From Prinsepia uniflora (lineage: Eukaryota; Streptophyta; Magnoliopsida; Rosales; Rosaceae), in NCBI GenBank assembly GCA_032719365.1, contig CM064863.1:24623137-24687136 (forward strand): a stretch of 64,000 nt of DNA. The letters run 5' to 3'. The position numbers and the translations under genes are program-made. Positions 1 through 10,012 of the stretch are shown piece after piece. The notes beneath the pieces were generated by a model. The model saw only the letters and a list, made by a program, of their open reading frames with translations, did not search any database and was not told where the DNA came from. Within the stretch, counting starts at the first letter, position 1. Every line of letters starts with the position of its first letter.

Positions 1-1142
1 CATCCTGATCTCAAAAAGATTAACATGGCCCTAAAAATTCCTCCAGAGTTCTGAGACGTGAGCTGGCTACTCTCTCCACTTAGAGATATGAATGGCGGGA
101 GGCTTTCGGACATCCTAATCAAGGAGTGGTTGAGCGCTCCACTGCGGTTGAAAAAGCCCGTTATCCAGAAGAAGAACAACAAGCAAAGACCCATTAGCTC
201 TTTGGATAAAAAGCATGGTGGGCAGCTTCCTTCCAAGCCCGACCGTTCTAGTCTTGCAGAGTCATCTAGCAAACGTAAAACTTCAGACGGCCCTGTGAGG
301 GTGCAGCCAAACAACTTAAGAAGCTGAAGGCGATTCCCACCTCCCACTACCCGGCTCATCAAGCGTTGAGAGATGAAGGTCCAGATCGAATAGTGGGGGA
401 GACACGGTCGTCATCCAAGAGTCCTGATGTGATAGGTGCCCCCATCTTAGCAAAGGATAGTCAAAAATTTGTTCCGCAAGGAGCTTAAGACAAGGTAGTT
501 CGAGACCTTAGGATTACGAAAGCTGGGGCCCACAAGTTGGTTGACATGCTTCGTGGAAATGCTGGTTTGGAAGATGAAAACGAGCGAATAAAGAGTGAAT
601 GCAAACGCCTTCGAGAAGCCCGAGACCACTATAGACGGAACAACGAAGTCTTGGTCGGAAGAATCCATACATTGGAAGTCAAAGTGGGTGAGCTGGAGAC
701 GAGACGTGCAGAGACGATGCTGATAGAAAAGGAGCGAGATATCGCTCGAGACGAGCTCACTTTGCTGCACCGAAATTTGTAGGACTCAGAAGAAACAATC
801 AGACTTTTGGAGGTGGAGATCCAGAGTCTGAAGGCTGGAAGGCTCCCAGGACACGGCCACTTACTGTCACCGCATGCCCCCACAACTTTGTGCCAAAAAC
901 CCACCGAGGCACAAAAGTTGGACATGGCAAGTTACAGCGGGGTCACCACCAAAGAGCGGGAACGAGAGCTGGAGCAAGAGTTTGAGCCTGTTCCAGTACC
1001 TGACCCAGAGCCTGAGACCAGGACCGGGAAGGAAGCTGCCCCTGAGACTGCTGATTCATTGTTTAAGGACGCTTCCCTACTTTCAGCAGAAGAGTGGGAC
1101 GAGTTTAGAAAAACAATGGGATTTGAAGACTTGCCTCCATAG
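1..1142 (+). pseudogene. Extra ORF antisense to a Tat-lineage retrotransposon (broken)
   Basis: This reading frame lies downstream of the integrase of the minus-strand Ty3/gypsy element and runs in the opposite direction. Seen: frame 1 is open from 58 to 327 after an in-frame TGA at 52-54. Near 300 the homologous-looking frame shifts to frame 3, which continues to the stop before 1142 with a TAA at 486-488 and a TAG at 780-782. The part from 537 to about 840 is strongly charged and heptad-like (ENERIKSECKRLREARDHY), so a coiled coil is likely. The C-terminus is rich in E and P and ends SAEEWDEFRKTMGFEDLPP. Known: Tat-lineage elements often carry an additional antisense ORF between pol and the 3' LTR, in several cases with a plant-mobile-domain N-terminus followed by a coil. 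I see only the C-terminal part; the N-terminus would lie outside the window. No function can be assigned. Confidence 0.6.
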
Positions 1143-1452
1143 TTCCTTTACATGTGTATGTTGGCTATTGCTTTTTCATTTTTGCATTGAACAACTGGTG
1201 TGAGCAATTGACATGTGATTTGCCAAACACCCTCCAAATGAATAAGAAAAATTACTTAAGCTGAATTGTTGGAACGCGAGTGTTAACTTTGTTTTTTTAT
1301 GCTATGTGTCGAAGCGAACACTTTCAAATTCTTGCCAATGTATTGGTATGAGCTCATTCATGTGCCTCTACTGCAACCATGGGTGTACCACAGTGAGTTC
1401 TAAATAACTTGTGACGTTTTGATGATTAAGTCTTTGGTTTGTTGCTTTCAGG

Positions 1453-1711
1453 TAAGGGCTTGTGCTTCTTAGGAGAAGGCTTGAAGTGCTTCAATGAAGA
1501 AGACTTAGGGCGCTTCCAATAGGAAGGCTTAGGGTGTTTTCTAAGAGGAAGGCTTGGGGTGCTTCCTGAGAGGAAGACTTGAGGTGCTTCCTGAAGGAAG
1601 GCTTTGTGTGCTTCCTAGTGGAAGGTTTTGTGTGCTTCTTGGTGGAAGGCTTTGGATGCTTTCCGGAAGAAGGCTTGGGTGCTCCTTGGAAGAAGGCGTT
1701 GGATTCTCCCC
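1453..1711. repeat. 24-25 bp minisatellite in the 3' region of the Tat element
   Basis: About ten degenerate copies of a unit resembling GAAGGCTTGGGTGCTTCCTG follow each other between the antisense ORF and the integrase end. Units drift in sequence and vary by a few bases in length. Its position, after pol and before the 3' LTR, matches the hypervariable tandem repeats known from 3' untranslated regions of Tat/Ogre elements, which can seed satellite DNA. The 68-codon ORF across it (1579-1785) is only a product of the repeat. Confidence 0.8.
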
Positions 1712-1775
1712 AAGGGAATAAAGTCTTTATTTGGCACCAAACAATGACTAGCTTAACTTTGAGCTCTAGTTTGCA

Positions 1776-2990
1776 TTATACATAATATTTTCGGAGGTGA
1801 TGAGCGTTCATGGAACCACTCACTAACTTTTTGTCCATTGTCTCCAGGGTATAGCTTGCTTTTCCGCCTACTTGGTAGATTCGGTAGGGTCCTTCCCATG
1901 GGGACTTGAGTTTTTGAGACCCTAGACGATTGGATGTCGTAAACTTTTTCTTGAGAACAAGGTCACCTGGGAGAAAGTGCCGGAGTCGGGCCTTTTTGTT
2001 GTAGGAGCTTCTCACTTGCTGCTGGTAGCTGGAGATGTGCTTCACCACTTGCTCTCTTAATTCCTCGCTAAGATCAAGTGAAGTTCTTAAAGCGATGGAG
2101 TTGACTACTGGATCATCGAGCTCGGTAAAGGGTGCTGGGACAACAACATGTGGAGGAATGACTGCGTCAGTACCGTATGTGAGGGTGAATGGAGACTCTC
2201 ATGTTGTACGACGCGGAGTGGTACGGTATGCCCAGAGCGTGCCATCGAACTCTTCCTCCCACAAGCCTTTCTTATCATCGAGTCGCTTCTTGATACAGTC
2301 AAGGATCGTCTTATTTGAAGCTTCTGCCTGTCCATTACCCTAGGGGTAATATGCAGTTGAAGTGAAATGCTTGATCTTCCAAGACTCAAAGAACTCGTTG
2401 ATTATGGAGCCAGTGAACTGAGTTCCATTGTCAGTTAGAATGACCTTGGGGAGCCCAAATCAGCAGATAATCTGGCTCTAGATGAATTTTTGAACATCAG
2501 CTTGAGTTATGGTGGCCAAGGCCTTTGCCTCCACCCATTTAGTGAAATAGTCAGTGGCAACAATCAAATACTTCTTGCTTGGGAGTGTTTCAACGATGTC
2601 AAGTCCCCATTGCATGAATGGCCAAGGGCTTGTCTGTGCATGCAACTCTTCCGGTGGTGCCAATTGGTTAGGCTTGAACCTTTAACATTTTTCGCACTTC
2701 TGAGCATATTGCAGAGCTTCTTGGCGTAGAGTAGACCAGTAAAATCCTACACTAAGCGTCTTTTGAGCAAGCGACCTTCCACCGGAATGATTTCCACAAT
2801 ATCCTTCATGGACCTCAGCCAAGACTTTTAACGTTTCTGGATGCTTCAAGCATAACAAGTTTGGTCCTGTGAAACTCTTTCGAAAGAGTCGGCCTTTGTT
2901 GATATAGTATCGCGCAACTTTCATCTGAACTTTGCGGGCCTCTAACCGTTCATCAGGCAATATTCCATGTTCTAGATAGTTGATAAAAGG
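1776..2990 (-). pseudogene. Ty3/gypsy integrase (Tat lineage), degenerate
   Basis: Integrase joins retrotransposon DNA to the genome. Read on minus, the H2C2 zinc-binding region lies at 2960-2682 (VHEGYCGNHSGG, then CEKC). The catalytic core follows, with the first Asp in WGLDIVETL (2663-2478), the second in TDNGTQF (about 2420) and the Glu in GNGQAEASN (about 2330), so all three DDE residues are still readable. The C-terminal domain is open from 2048 to 1776 (YNKKARLRHFLPGDLVLKKK). The frame is broken by a stop at 2478-2480, a TAG at 2340-2342, a TGA near 2202 and a frameshift near 3000 that separates it from RNase H. It is therefore a pseudogene. No chromodomain is visible, as expected for this lineage. 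Confidence 0.9.
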
Positions 2991-3001
2991 ATCTTGCCAG
3001 C

Positions 3002-3433
3002 TTAGGATGAGCTAATTTGTCTCACTTCAATCTCCTTTATGTCAATACTCCTCCGCTCGAGATACTCAATCGGGATTGAGCGCTTGAAACGAAAGTCAAG
3101 TGATGACGCTAGATTGGCCAATGCATCTGCTTGTGTATTTTTGGCTCGTGGAAGTTGATGAAATGTGAAAACTGAGAAAGAAGCAAGCATTTCCTGGACC
3201 TTGTTATTATATCTGAGCATCCTTGCATCACGCGCAGCGTATTCACCGATCGATTGGTTAATGATCAATTGTGAATCCGAATGAATAGCAAGGAGTTTGA
3301 CTCCCAACTCCTTGACAAGTGTGAGCCCACACATCAAAGCTTCATACTCTGCTTCATTGTTAGAGGCTTTGTATCCGAACTGTACTGCCTGCTCCATTAT
3401 TAAGCCATCGGGAGTGATAAAGACGATCCCCGC
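3002..3433 (-). pseudogene. Second (archaeal-type) RNase H domain of the Tat element
   Basis: The frame 3397-3002 contains ASNNEAEYEALMCGL, IHSDSQLIINQ and LPRAKNTQADALANLAS. These are the conserved acidic patches of the archaeal-type RNase H fold found only as an additional domain in Tat/Ogre-type plant Ty3/gypsy elements. It follows the normal retroelement RNase H in the same frame and is separated from it only by a stop codon (TGA at 3434-3436). The frame ends at 3002 in LEYLERRSIDIKEIEVRQ. The dual RNase H arrangement is the strongest evidence for placing the element in the Tat lineage. Confidence 0.9.
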
Positions 3434-4100
3434 TCATACCCCCTTCTGGTTCGAGGAATCATCAACAAAGAGCTTCCATAGATGATCGGAAGCTGAGGGC
3501 TGTAGGGAAGAGGAATTGTCTCCTTTATCCCATGACAAAGAAGTGTCGGCGGCCGTGGGGGCGTTGCCAAGCTTATTGCCTCCTTCCAATGATGCTGGTG
3601 TGAACTCCACAACAAAATCCACCAAGGCTTGGCCTTTGACAGCTGTTCGTGGACGATAGAGCAAATCATGCTGACTCAACTCGATAGCCCATTTCATTAC
3701 CTGTGTCGATACATCGGGTGCATGAAGTAACGAATGGAGCGGATATTCGGTCATGACGATCACCCGATAAGCTTGAAAGTATGGCCTCAACTTCTTTGTT
3801 GTAACCAGTAATGCCAGAATCAGTTTTTCAAATTTCGGATATCGTGTCTCAGCATCAAGAAGGGCTTTGGATGTGTAGAACACAGGTAGTTGAATCCCAT
3901 TCTCCTCCCGGATAAGTGCAGAGCTTACAGCAACATCAAAAACCCCCAGATATAGGAACATGTCCTCATTATCTTTGGGTTTTGATAGTAGTGGTGGAGA
4001 CGTCAAGTAGGCCTTGAGATCTTGAAATGCTTTCTCACAACCTTCATCCCACTTATCTCTGGATGCCTTTTATACTGCTTGGAAGAAAGGTCGACACCGG
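3434..4100 (-). pseudogene. Retroelement RNase H domain with RT connection region
   Basis: The open part 4006-3434 reads as the first RNase H: LYLGVFDVAVSSALIREENG, PVFYTSKALLDAETRY and KPRTA-like linker residues, ending LWKLFVDDSSNQKGV just before a TGA. In a working element this domain removes the RNA template from the RNA:DNA hybrid made by RT. Upstream, 4100-4007 in the same frame carries the typical connection to the RT thumb but contains an in-frame TAA near 4072. The switch from the RT frame happens by a frameshift near 4190. Confidence 0.9.
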
Positions 4101-5101
4101 TCAGTTGACTTGGACAAAAACCTGTTCAATGCTGCTGCTCGTCCAGTGAGACTTTGAATCTCCTTCACACTTGATGGGGACTTCATCTCGAGTTTCTTTG
4201 ATTTGCTTTGGATTTGCTTCGATCCCACGCTGAGTCACAAGGTATCCTAAGAACTTCCCTGTTGACACCCCGAAAGTACACTTCAGAAGGTTTAGCTTCA
4301 TTTTGTATTTCTTTAGTAAGTTGAAGGTCTCTCGCAAGTTGGTGATTTGATCCCCTCATTTTTCTCCTTTGACCATGGTTTTGCCGATGAGATCTTTGAA
4401 CATCCAATTGACGAGTCTCTGGTACGTTGCTCCCGCATTCTTGAGGCCAAATGGCATGACCTTGTAGTAGTACACACCTCGATCAAAGACGAAGGCCGTT
4501 TTGTCCTTGTCTTTTTCATGCATGAAAATGTGGTTATAGCCCGAGTATGCATCCAGGAAGCTTAGCAGCTCATTCCCTGCAGTTGAGTCCACTAAGAGAT
4601 CGATTCTGGGCAGAGGATAGTTATCCTTTGGGCACCCAAGATTGAGATCGGTGTAGTCAACACAAACTCTCCACCGTCCAGCTTCTTTTTTCGTGACAAG
4701 CACGACGTTTGTTAGCCATTCAGAGTGCGGAACTTCTTCAATGGATCCAGCAACGAGTAACTTGTCAATCTCCTCTTAGAGAGAGCAATTTTCTCGGGGG
4801 AAAAATTGCGTCTTTTCTACTTGACCGGCTTGTGGTGGGGATTGGCGTGTAGCTTGTGGCTAGCGATGGTAGGATCAATCCCTGACATGTTAGACAGAGA
4901 CCAAGAAAAAACTTCTTTCTCCTTACGCAGGAAAGTTATGAGTTCTTCCTTTTCTTTGTCACCTAACCGGGCGCCAATGCGGGCCTCTTGCTCAGGATAC
5001 CGAGGGTCAAGTTGAACGAGGATGACGTCATCCTCCAGCTGCCATCCTTCCGGAGTTGGTGGTTCCTCATGAACGTCAGAATCTTGACCCGTGATTAGTT
5101 T
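4101..5101 (-). pseudogene. Ty3/gypsy reverse transcriptase (Tat lineage), catalytic box missing
   Basis: On minus, 4703-4356 encodes RWRVCVDYTDLN, FLDAYSGYNHIFM (first catalytic Asp) and MPFGLKNAGATYQRL. The next block, 4337-4101, holds LKKYKMKLNLLKCTFGV and FLGYLVTQRGIEANP. The two blocks share one frame and are separated by a TGA at 4356-4358. Between IGKTM and VKGEK the stretch that normally carries the YVDD catalytic aspartates is absent, which looks like a deletion of about eight codons. Upstream, 5101-4780 carries the N-terminal tether in a different frame, so there is a frameshift near 4780. The domain could not polymerise DNA. Confidence 0.88.
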
Positions 5102-5639
5102 CTATTTGGGAGACGAAGAAGAAAACTTGCCCTCGGTGGATGATCCTGCTTGGGGAACAAACTCTACCTCCTTGACCTCTTTTAGCCCTTCCGTGAGGCA
5201 CCGTCGAGCCATCGTCTGATCGCTCTTGATCTCCTCGATTCCACCACCGGGGATAGGGAACCTAATTTTCTGGTAAAGGCTTGATGTGGTTGCGAGGATT
5301 TTGTGAAGCCATGGCCTTCTCAAGATTCCATTGTATGGAGAGTACTCGTTCATGATGTAAAAAGTCTAGGACGTGATAACGGGATCCGAATGTACATCTA
5401 GTTGGAGAGTACCTACAGTCATACTGGTTGACCCATTGAAACCTCGGAGCGGGACAGTCCTTTTCGTTGCGAGGCTTTCTAACCTCATCTTGCGCACTGC
5501 ATCCAGGCTGAGGATATTTGCCGCCCTCCCTTCATCGACGTGAATCCGATCAACTTGAGCATGAGCGATCTGAATTGACACAACTAATGCATCATCATGC
5601 GGCCAATCAAGTCCTTGTCCTTCAAAAAGAAACCAACGA
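5102..5639 (-). pseudogene. Ty3/gypsy aspartic protease region, degenerate
   Basis: Read on minus, residues of the Tat-type protease begin at LDWPHDDALVV (about 5620) and run through VDRIHVDEGRAANILSLDAV. The active-site DxGS triad is no longer intact; VDEGRAAN stands in its place. The domain continues in LRGFNGSTSMTVGTLQLDV to a TAG at 5366-5368 and resumes in the same frame in MNEYSPYNGILRRPWLHKI (5353-5102). Gag and protease are fused directly here, and the gag zinc knuckle that normally precedes the protease is absent, which suggests an internal deletion. Confidence 0.8.
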
Positions 5640-6460
5640 CAAGGTCGTTGGCCGGCCACCCCGGGGGTGATAACATGGGAGACCTGAGTATGAGAGGCGT
5701 TCTTCTCGTCCTCCCAACTTGCATGTCGCTCTACTAGCGAAATCATTTTAGTGAGATTTCGCGCATTGCTCATGACGATGTCCCCGTAAAGCTGGCTGTC
5801 CCGAGGGAGTACTTGTTTAAATGTCATTGCTGCAACAAGGTCACTACAACCGACAATCCGAGACTTCTCTTCGCAAAATCTTCGTATGTATTGTCGCAGA
5901 GTGTCTTTTGCTCTTTTTCGGACAGAGAAAAGATGGTCATCCTTCACCTCGATTGTCCGAAGTTGTGCGTATTCCTTTACAAATGCCATAGCCAATTATT
6001 CAAAGGACGCAATCGACCTCGGGGGGAGATGATTGAACCAAGTCATGGCTTGGCCTTGAAGAGAAGCTTGAAAAACTTTGCACATGAGTGCTTCGTTATG
6101 CCTATGGGGGACCATGACCCCCCGATAATAATCTATGTGTTTTACCGGGTCGGAGGCTCCTTTAAATGGAGTGAAATTTGGTGTTGCGAACCTTTGGGGG
6201 AATGACTCCTCAATATCCCTTACAAATGGCGTAGAGAGCTGTATCTGGCGACGTAGATCGTCCTCTAGATCGCCACCTAGCTGAGCGCGAAGGTGCCTGT
6301 CCAGCATTCTTTGAACATTATTAGCCCGCAACGCACCTTGCTGAGGCGATGAGTCCCTTTGTGCTAACCGTCGAGAACCTCCTTGAACTTCTTCCCATGA
6401 TCTCTTGGATCGTCCAGGGGAGTAGGCTTCATCTTCCCCTTCACTGCCGTGGGCAGATCA
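5640..6460 (-). pseudogene. Ty3/gypsy gag (Tat lineage), broken
   Basis: Gag forms the retrotransposon particle. The open frame on minus begins after a TGA near 6460 (upstream of the first start-like codon at 6331). It contains FTPFKGASDPVKHIDYYRG and FQASLQGQAMTWFNHLPP, a typical retrotransposon gag core. A TAA at 5996-5998 interrupts it. The same frame then continues in FVKEYAQLRTIEVKDDHLF and LRQYIRRFCEEKSRIVG. The C-terminal zinc knuckle is missing and the frame passes straight into protease sequence. The 111-codon plus-strand ORF opposite the N-terminus (6349-6684) is a shadow. Confidence 0.88.
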
Positions 6461-6690
6461 TTTTGGGTCTTTGTATAGAGCCTGAGGTTGCCCCCTACTC
6501 CCATGTGAGCACTGTGAGCGCTCTGCTCGTGAAGTTACCTCAATCCTACTTCCTAGCCGTTCATGTACTGATAGCTTTAGGCGTTGTAGCTTTTTACTCG
6601 GGTAAATCGATGGAGGTAACGATAGCTAATTATTTGTTGTTTGCAGGAATTGTGAGGACTTTTCGCGGCGGGTTCAATCTTTGATTCAAC

Positions 6691-7036
6691 AATAAGCATA
6701 TAACCTTTGGGCCTCATCAACTCGTATATGATCTGGTATGCGACCTATAATTTAGTATCACAATGATGCGACGTGGATCACAAATCATTGATATTAAGTC
6801 AAAATCTGTTGTATTCAGTTAACACTAAGTTATTCTGCCCTAAGGTCGATATCAATCAATACATACGTGTTCATCATTTATATGCTTTGTAATGACCGAT
6901 AGTTATATGCTATATAGCGCATTTATGAAAACATCAATCAGGCTCATTGTAATTTGCAATAAGAAAAAGAACTTGTTGGGATGCCACTCTTATGGGACAC
7001 GGATACCTGAGATACCTGGCAGCCCTATATGGAGTT
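6691..7036. other. Intergenic, no feature recognised
   Basis: Moderately AT-rich sequence between the gag end of the Tat element and the 3' flank of the TLC gene. It may contain a decayed remnant of the 5' untranslated region or LTR of that element, but no primer site or LTR terminus is visible. Confidence 0.5.
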
Positions 7037-7094
7037 GATGGCTTGAATGCTTTTTTTTTTTTTTTTTTTTTCCTGAAGATGGCTTGAATGCTTT
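7037..7094 (-). mobile_element. Tiny poly(A) retroposon with a 17-bp target duplication
   Basis: The 17-mer GATGGCTTGAATGCTTT occurs at 7037-7053 and again at 7078-7094. Between them lie only T(18) and CCTGAA (7054-7077). Read on minus this is six bases followed by a poly(A) tail, flanked by a perfect direct repeat. That is the signature of LINE-type target-primed insertion with extreme 5' truncation. Confidence 0.7.
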
Positions 7095-7322
7095 GATGTG
7101 ATTGTGAGACACTGAGACCCCAATGGGAAGTTTGGAATCTTATCATAAATGACACCAATAAGTGTATACCAGCCTGTCTAGGGTTACATCAGTAATAATA
7201 CAAAACAAACATGAAATCTTATCTTCTAAATCCTACAATGAAATCAAATCCAATCGTACTTTACAAATAAATTTTTTTAAAAAAATATATATTATATAAA
7301 AAGTAGCACAAGTTCTTTTCTC
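7095..7322. other. 3' flank of the TLC gene
   Basis: AT-rich sequence immediately downstream of the minus-strand gene, with a run of T/A and TATATA around 7270-7300. It probably holds the 3' untranslated region and polyadenylation signals, none of which I can place with confidence. Confidence 0.45.
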
Positions 7323-8063
7323 CTAACTTTGTTTCTTCTGCACTCTGCTTCTGTACCAATCGATCCAATGGCTCAAAACCCACAATATGCTGAGGCAGAT
7401 GCCAATGAAAATCACAACCATCCAAGAAAGCCATGCCCATCTGGGAATTTTGTGGTCATCATCCCCACCACTCACAAAGAACATCCCCATCTTAACCATA
7501 AACAAAGGTCCAAGAACACCTCTAAAAACACTGTACAAGGCATAAAACCTAGGAGACAAGAAAGCATACAATTTAGCAGCCGCAGGTGAATCCTCCTTTC
7601 GAAAACTTGCAAGGCTCCAAGCGTTCTGGCAACCACTTGTAATCTCAGCTAGGAAGAGAAGCACAACGATGGCATAGGCTCCATGAAGAACCACGAAGCG
7701 ACACGTGGCGAACACATAGAGGGTGGCTACATGGTGGAGAATGAAGAGGGTTTCCTTGGGGAAGAAGAGAAGATAGTGAAGGAGGTCAAGCAAGAAGTAG
7801 GCTATGCTGAAATCGAGTATCGTGTTCTCGAAAGCGGTGTTGGGGGAGGCAAAGGTGGAGCATTTGTGGTTGTGGAGGATTGTGTAAGAGGCCATGAGAG
7901 CTGCGGAAGGGCCATGAGATAGAGAGATCAGGCAGCTCGAAGCTCCCGGTCGAGTTTTCAGGTCCCAACTGCGAAAGATTACGAAGTAAGCAAGAAGATA
8001 GATAAGTAGGAAGATGGAGAAGAATGCGGCAATTGTTGGGGTGAAGAGACTAGAGGCCTCCAT
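7323..8063 (-). CDS. TLC-domain membrane protein (TRAM/LAG1/CLN8 family)
   Basis: A single intact frame of 246 codons, apparently intronless, ends with TAG at 7323-7325. I chose the ATG at 8063 (MEASSLFTPT) because the open frame upstream begins only with a TTG. The protein is hydrophobic, with about six or more likely membrane segments: near residues 8-30, 45-62, 83-101, 106-140, 175-198 and 212-233. The pattern FSIAYFLLDLLHY followed by FILHHVATLYV, with the paired histidines at 110-111, is diagnostic of the TLC domain. The C-terminus ends KKQS, which fits a KKxx ER-retrieval signal. Known: TLC proteins include ceramide synthases and lipid-sensing or lipid-handling ER proteins. The length and lack of the longer Lag motif place this with the plant TLC proteins of unknown substrate rather than ceramide synthase. 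It is the only convincing host gene in the window. Confidence 0.9.
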   Translation of the reverse strand: MEASSLFTPTIAAFFSIFLLIYLLAYFVIFRSWDLKTRPGASSCLISLSHGPSAALMASYTILHNHKCSTFASPNTAFENTILDFSIAYFLLDLLHYLLFFPKETLFILHHVATLYVFATCRFVVLHGAYAIVVLLFLAEITSGCQNAWSLASFRKEDSPAAAKLYAFLSPRFYALYSVFRGVLGPLFMVKMGMFFVSGGDDDHKIPRWAWLSWMVVIFIGICLSILWVLSHWIDWYRSRVQKKQS

Positions 8064-8077
8064 GAAAATCAAACCCA

Positions 8078-8741
8078 GCAGCTGAAACTAGAGGTTCAAA
8101 AAAGGGTATGGGAAAAAATGTTAGCTGGTTTCAGTTTAACCACATACAAATCAAAGAGAGATTCTGAAGGGATAATATAAGAAAAAAACGTAAGAATGAA
8201 TACTCGTGATTTGTGACTGGTATTAATGATACGTTGACTTACCAATGATAATAAAGAAATTTCTTTGAATTTGATGGATCGTTTGGACATAATACCCATT
8301 TATTTTTATATACTTCCTAGTAAATGTTGGGAATCCAAGTTTAAAATGATTGGTTTCTTTCTCCTAAATGACGAATAAATCCAAGTTTAATACCATACAA
8401 TTTCATATTAAATATTGGGAAGTGGTGTTACAAGACTAATCGAAATTTAAATGTTCATATAAGAACGTAACGTGATATCGTAGATGGTTCGAGGGTGAAT
8501 TTCTATTTATGGAGGGATAGTTGTGGAGAGTTTGAGAGATATATCCATTAAAGATTTGTGGAATCGTGGGTGGGATATTCGGATATGAAATTTAGGTCAT
8601 AATTTTATGCTTGCAAGCAAGAACAAATGCCATTTCTTGCATCTAATTTATCGTAAATTATTAGTTCAACAATCATTGAAAAAGAGGTTTAGGGGCCAAA
8701 ACCAAATTGGAATAATTAAAGAGAGCATGTTTAAGGAAATT

Positions 8742-8742
<1 letters not shown>
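8078..8742. promoter_or_regulatory. Upstream region of the TLC gene
   Basis: AT-rich sequence 5' of the minus-strand TLC gene. It must include its promoter if the gene is active, but I see no single convincing TATA box or motif. No coding sequence is supported here. Confidence 0.35.

Positions 8743-8777
<35 letters not shown>
8743..8777. repeat. (AT)n microsatellite
   Basis: About 16 TA dinucleotides, then TCTATATA. A simple repeat in intergenic DNA. Confidence 0.95.
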
Positions 8778-8778
<1 letters not shown>

Positions 8779-10012
8779 ATATATTGTGAAACTCAAAATC
8801 ACCTGAAAATTGTAGAGCTGTCATGTGGTTCATAATTTATATAATGTCCAAATTACTCTTGATAATAACATTAATGACTTACATACACTCGTATATTAAA
8901 TAATATATTTAGTAGCTAATGTATTATTTAATCGAGTTAAAACCTCAATAATAAGAATAACATGCTCCTTCAGAATTAGTTATTAATATTAATCAATTAA
9001 TAAATAATATATTTTATTAAAAAATTATTTATAATTACAAATTACATCGACCAATCAGTATGCTCTGAGACTTATAAGATTTTTCTCTCTCAAGGTTGAC
9101 TTAAGCATCAGAGTGTTTTTAGTTAAACAACCCCCTAGGGTTTCAATCTTAATCTTGATCGCATCTTGTTTACTGTTTGTAGGGATCAAGGAGATTTTTT
9201 CAAGCGCCTTCATTTTCTGCTTCAACACATGTACTAAAATACAAGAAAGTTTTACACTGTTCATTCAACAGTGTAATGAACATTGCATTTCCTTTTCTAC
9301 CCTCTCTATAAAGAATTTCCTAATTTGCCTTCAATTCAATAGGTTTCTTCTTCGTTTTGGATGCCTTGATATTCTTATTGAAGTTTCTCGGTCTTTCTTT
9401 TCCTCTCACTTAAGCTAACTATCATCACCATTTTCTTCATCATTGCCTTCGCTAACTATCTCCTATCATTGACTCATCAGTTGTATTACTAGTACTGTTC
9501 GAGAGGCTTATAACAGACGAAGCTTTCAAGTTGTGGTCTCTTTCGTTTTTTCATTTTGGACATAGTTGAGTTCTGGGTTGTTCTCTTTTACTCCATCTTT
9601 GAAAGTTGGAGATGAATCACGATCGTGGTGCAAACCAATAGACGGTGTTTAGTCTACTTAATGAGATTATTAGATAGTATCATACTACACTTACATAATA
9701 CATTTAACATGTTTTTACCATTAGAATAGATTTTTATTCTAAAACATCAACAATAGTACATGATTAGACACTAGGTCCATCAAGAACCCAAATGTGAACA
9801 TCTGGGTCAATAGCTAGATCTAAAAAATATTTGCGGCTTGATTAAATTCACGGGGAACTAAAAGGCAAAAAAAGTATACTAGTGTTCCTCAAATAATATA
9901 AATACAATAAGAACCATCAATAAGGAATTCTACAACCATATGGAGCTTGAAAATGGTGCTTTGTGATGCCTCATTAATAAACATTTCCCGAAAAACCTCA
10001 ATGGGAAAAAAC
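8778..10012. other. AT-rich intergenic DNA
   Basis: No coding, RNA or mobile-element signal that I can support. The longest ORFs (9055-9264 minus, 9113-9418 plus) overlap each other, are low in complexity and show no domain. Confidence 0.5.

Larger units (their letters stand above)
1..6690 (-). mobile_element. Tat-lineage Ty3/gypsy retrotransposon, incomplete and inactive
   Basis: Domain order on minus is gag, protease, RT, RNase H, archaeal-type RNase H and integrase, then the 24-25 bp repeat and the antisense ORF. At least seven in-frame stops and four frameshifts are visible. I found no LTR or primer site upstream of gag before the neighbouring gene at 7323, so the 5' LTR seems lost; the 3' LTR would lie left of the window. 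The exact right edge (about 6690) is a guess. Confidence 0.85.

Noticed and set aside
447..925. Minus-strand ORFs of 98 and 107 codons
   Set aside because: They lie opposite the coiled-coil frame of the antisense ORF and have no domain; shadows.
2035..2389. ORFs on both strands (102 aa plus, 94 aa minus) across the integrase
   Set aside because: The true integrase frame on minus is broken by stops here; these ORFs are other frames of the same DNA.
6349..6684. 111-codon plus-strand ORF with hydrophobic stretches
   Set aside because: Opposite the N-terminal part of gag and its leader; no homology-like features.
7329..7922. Plus-strand ORFs of 86 and 79 codons
   Set aside because: Exact antisense shadows of the TLC gene.
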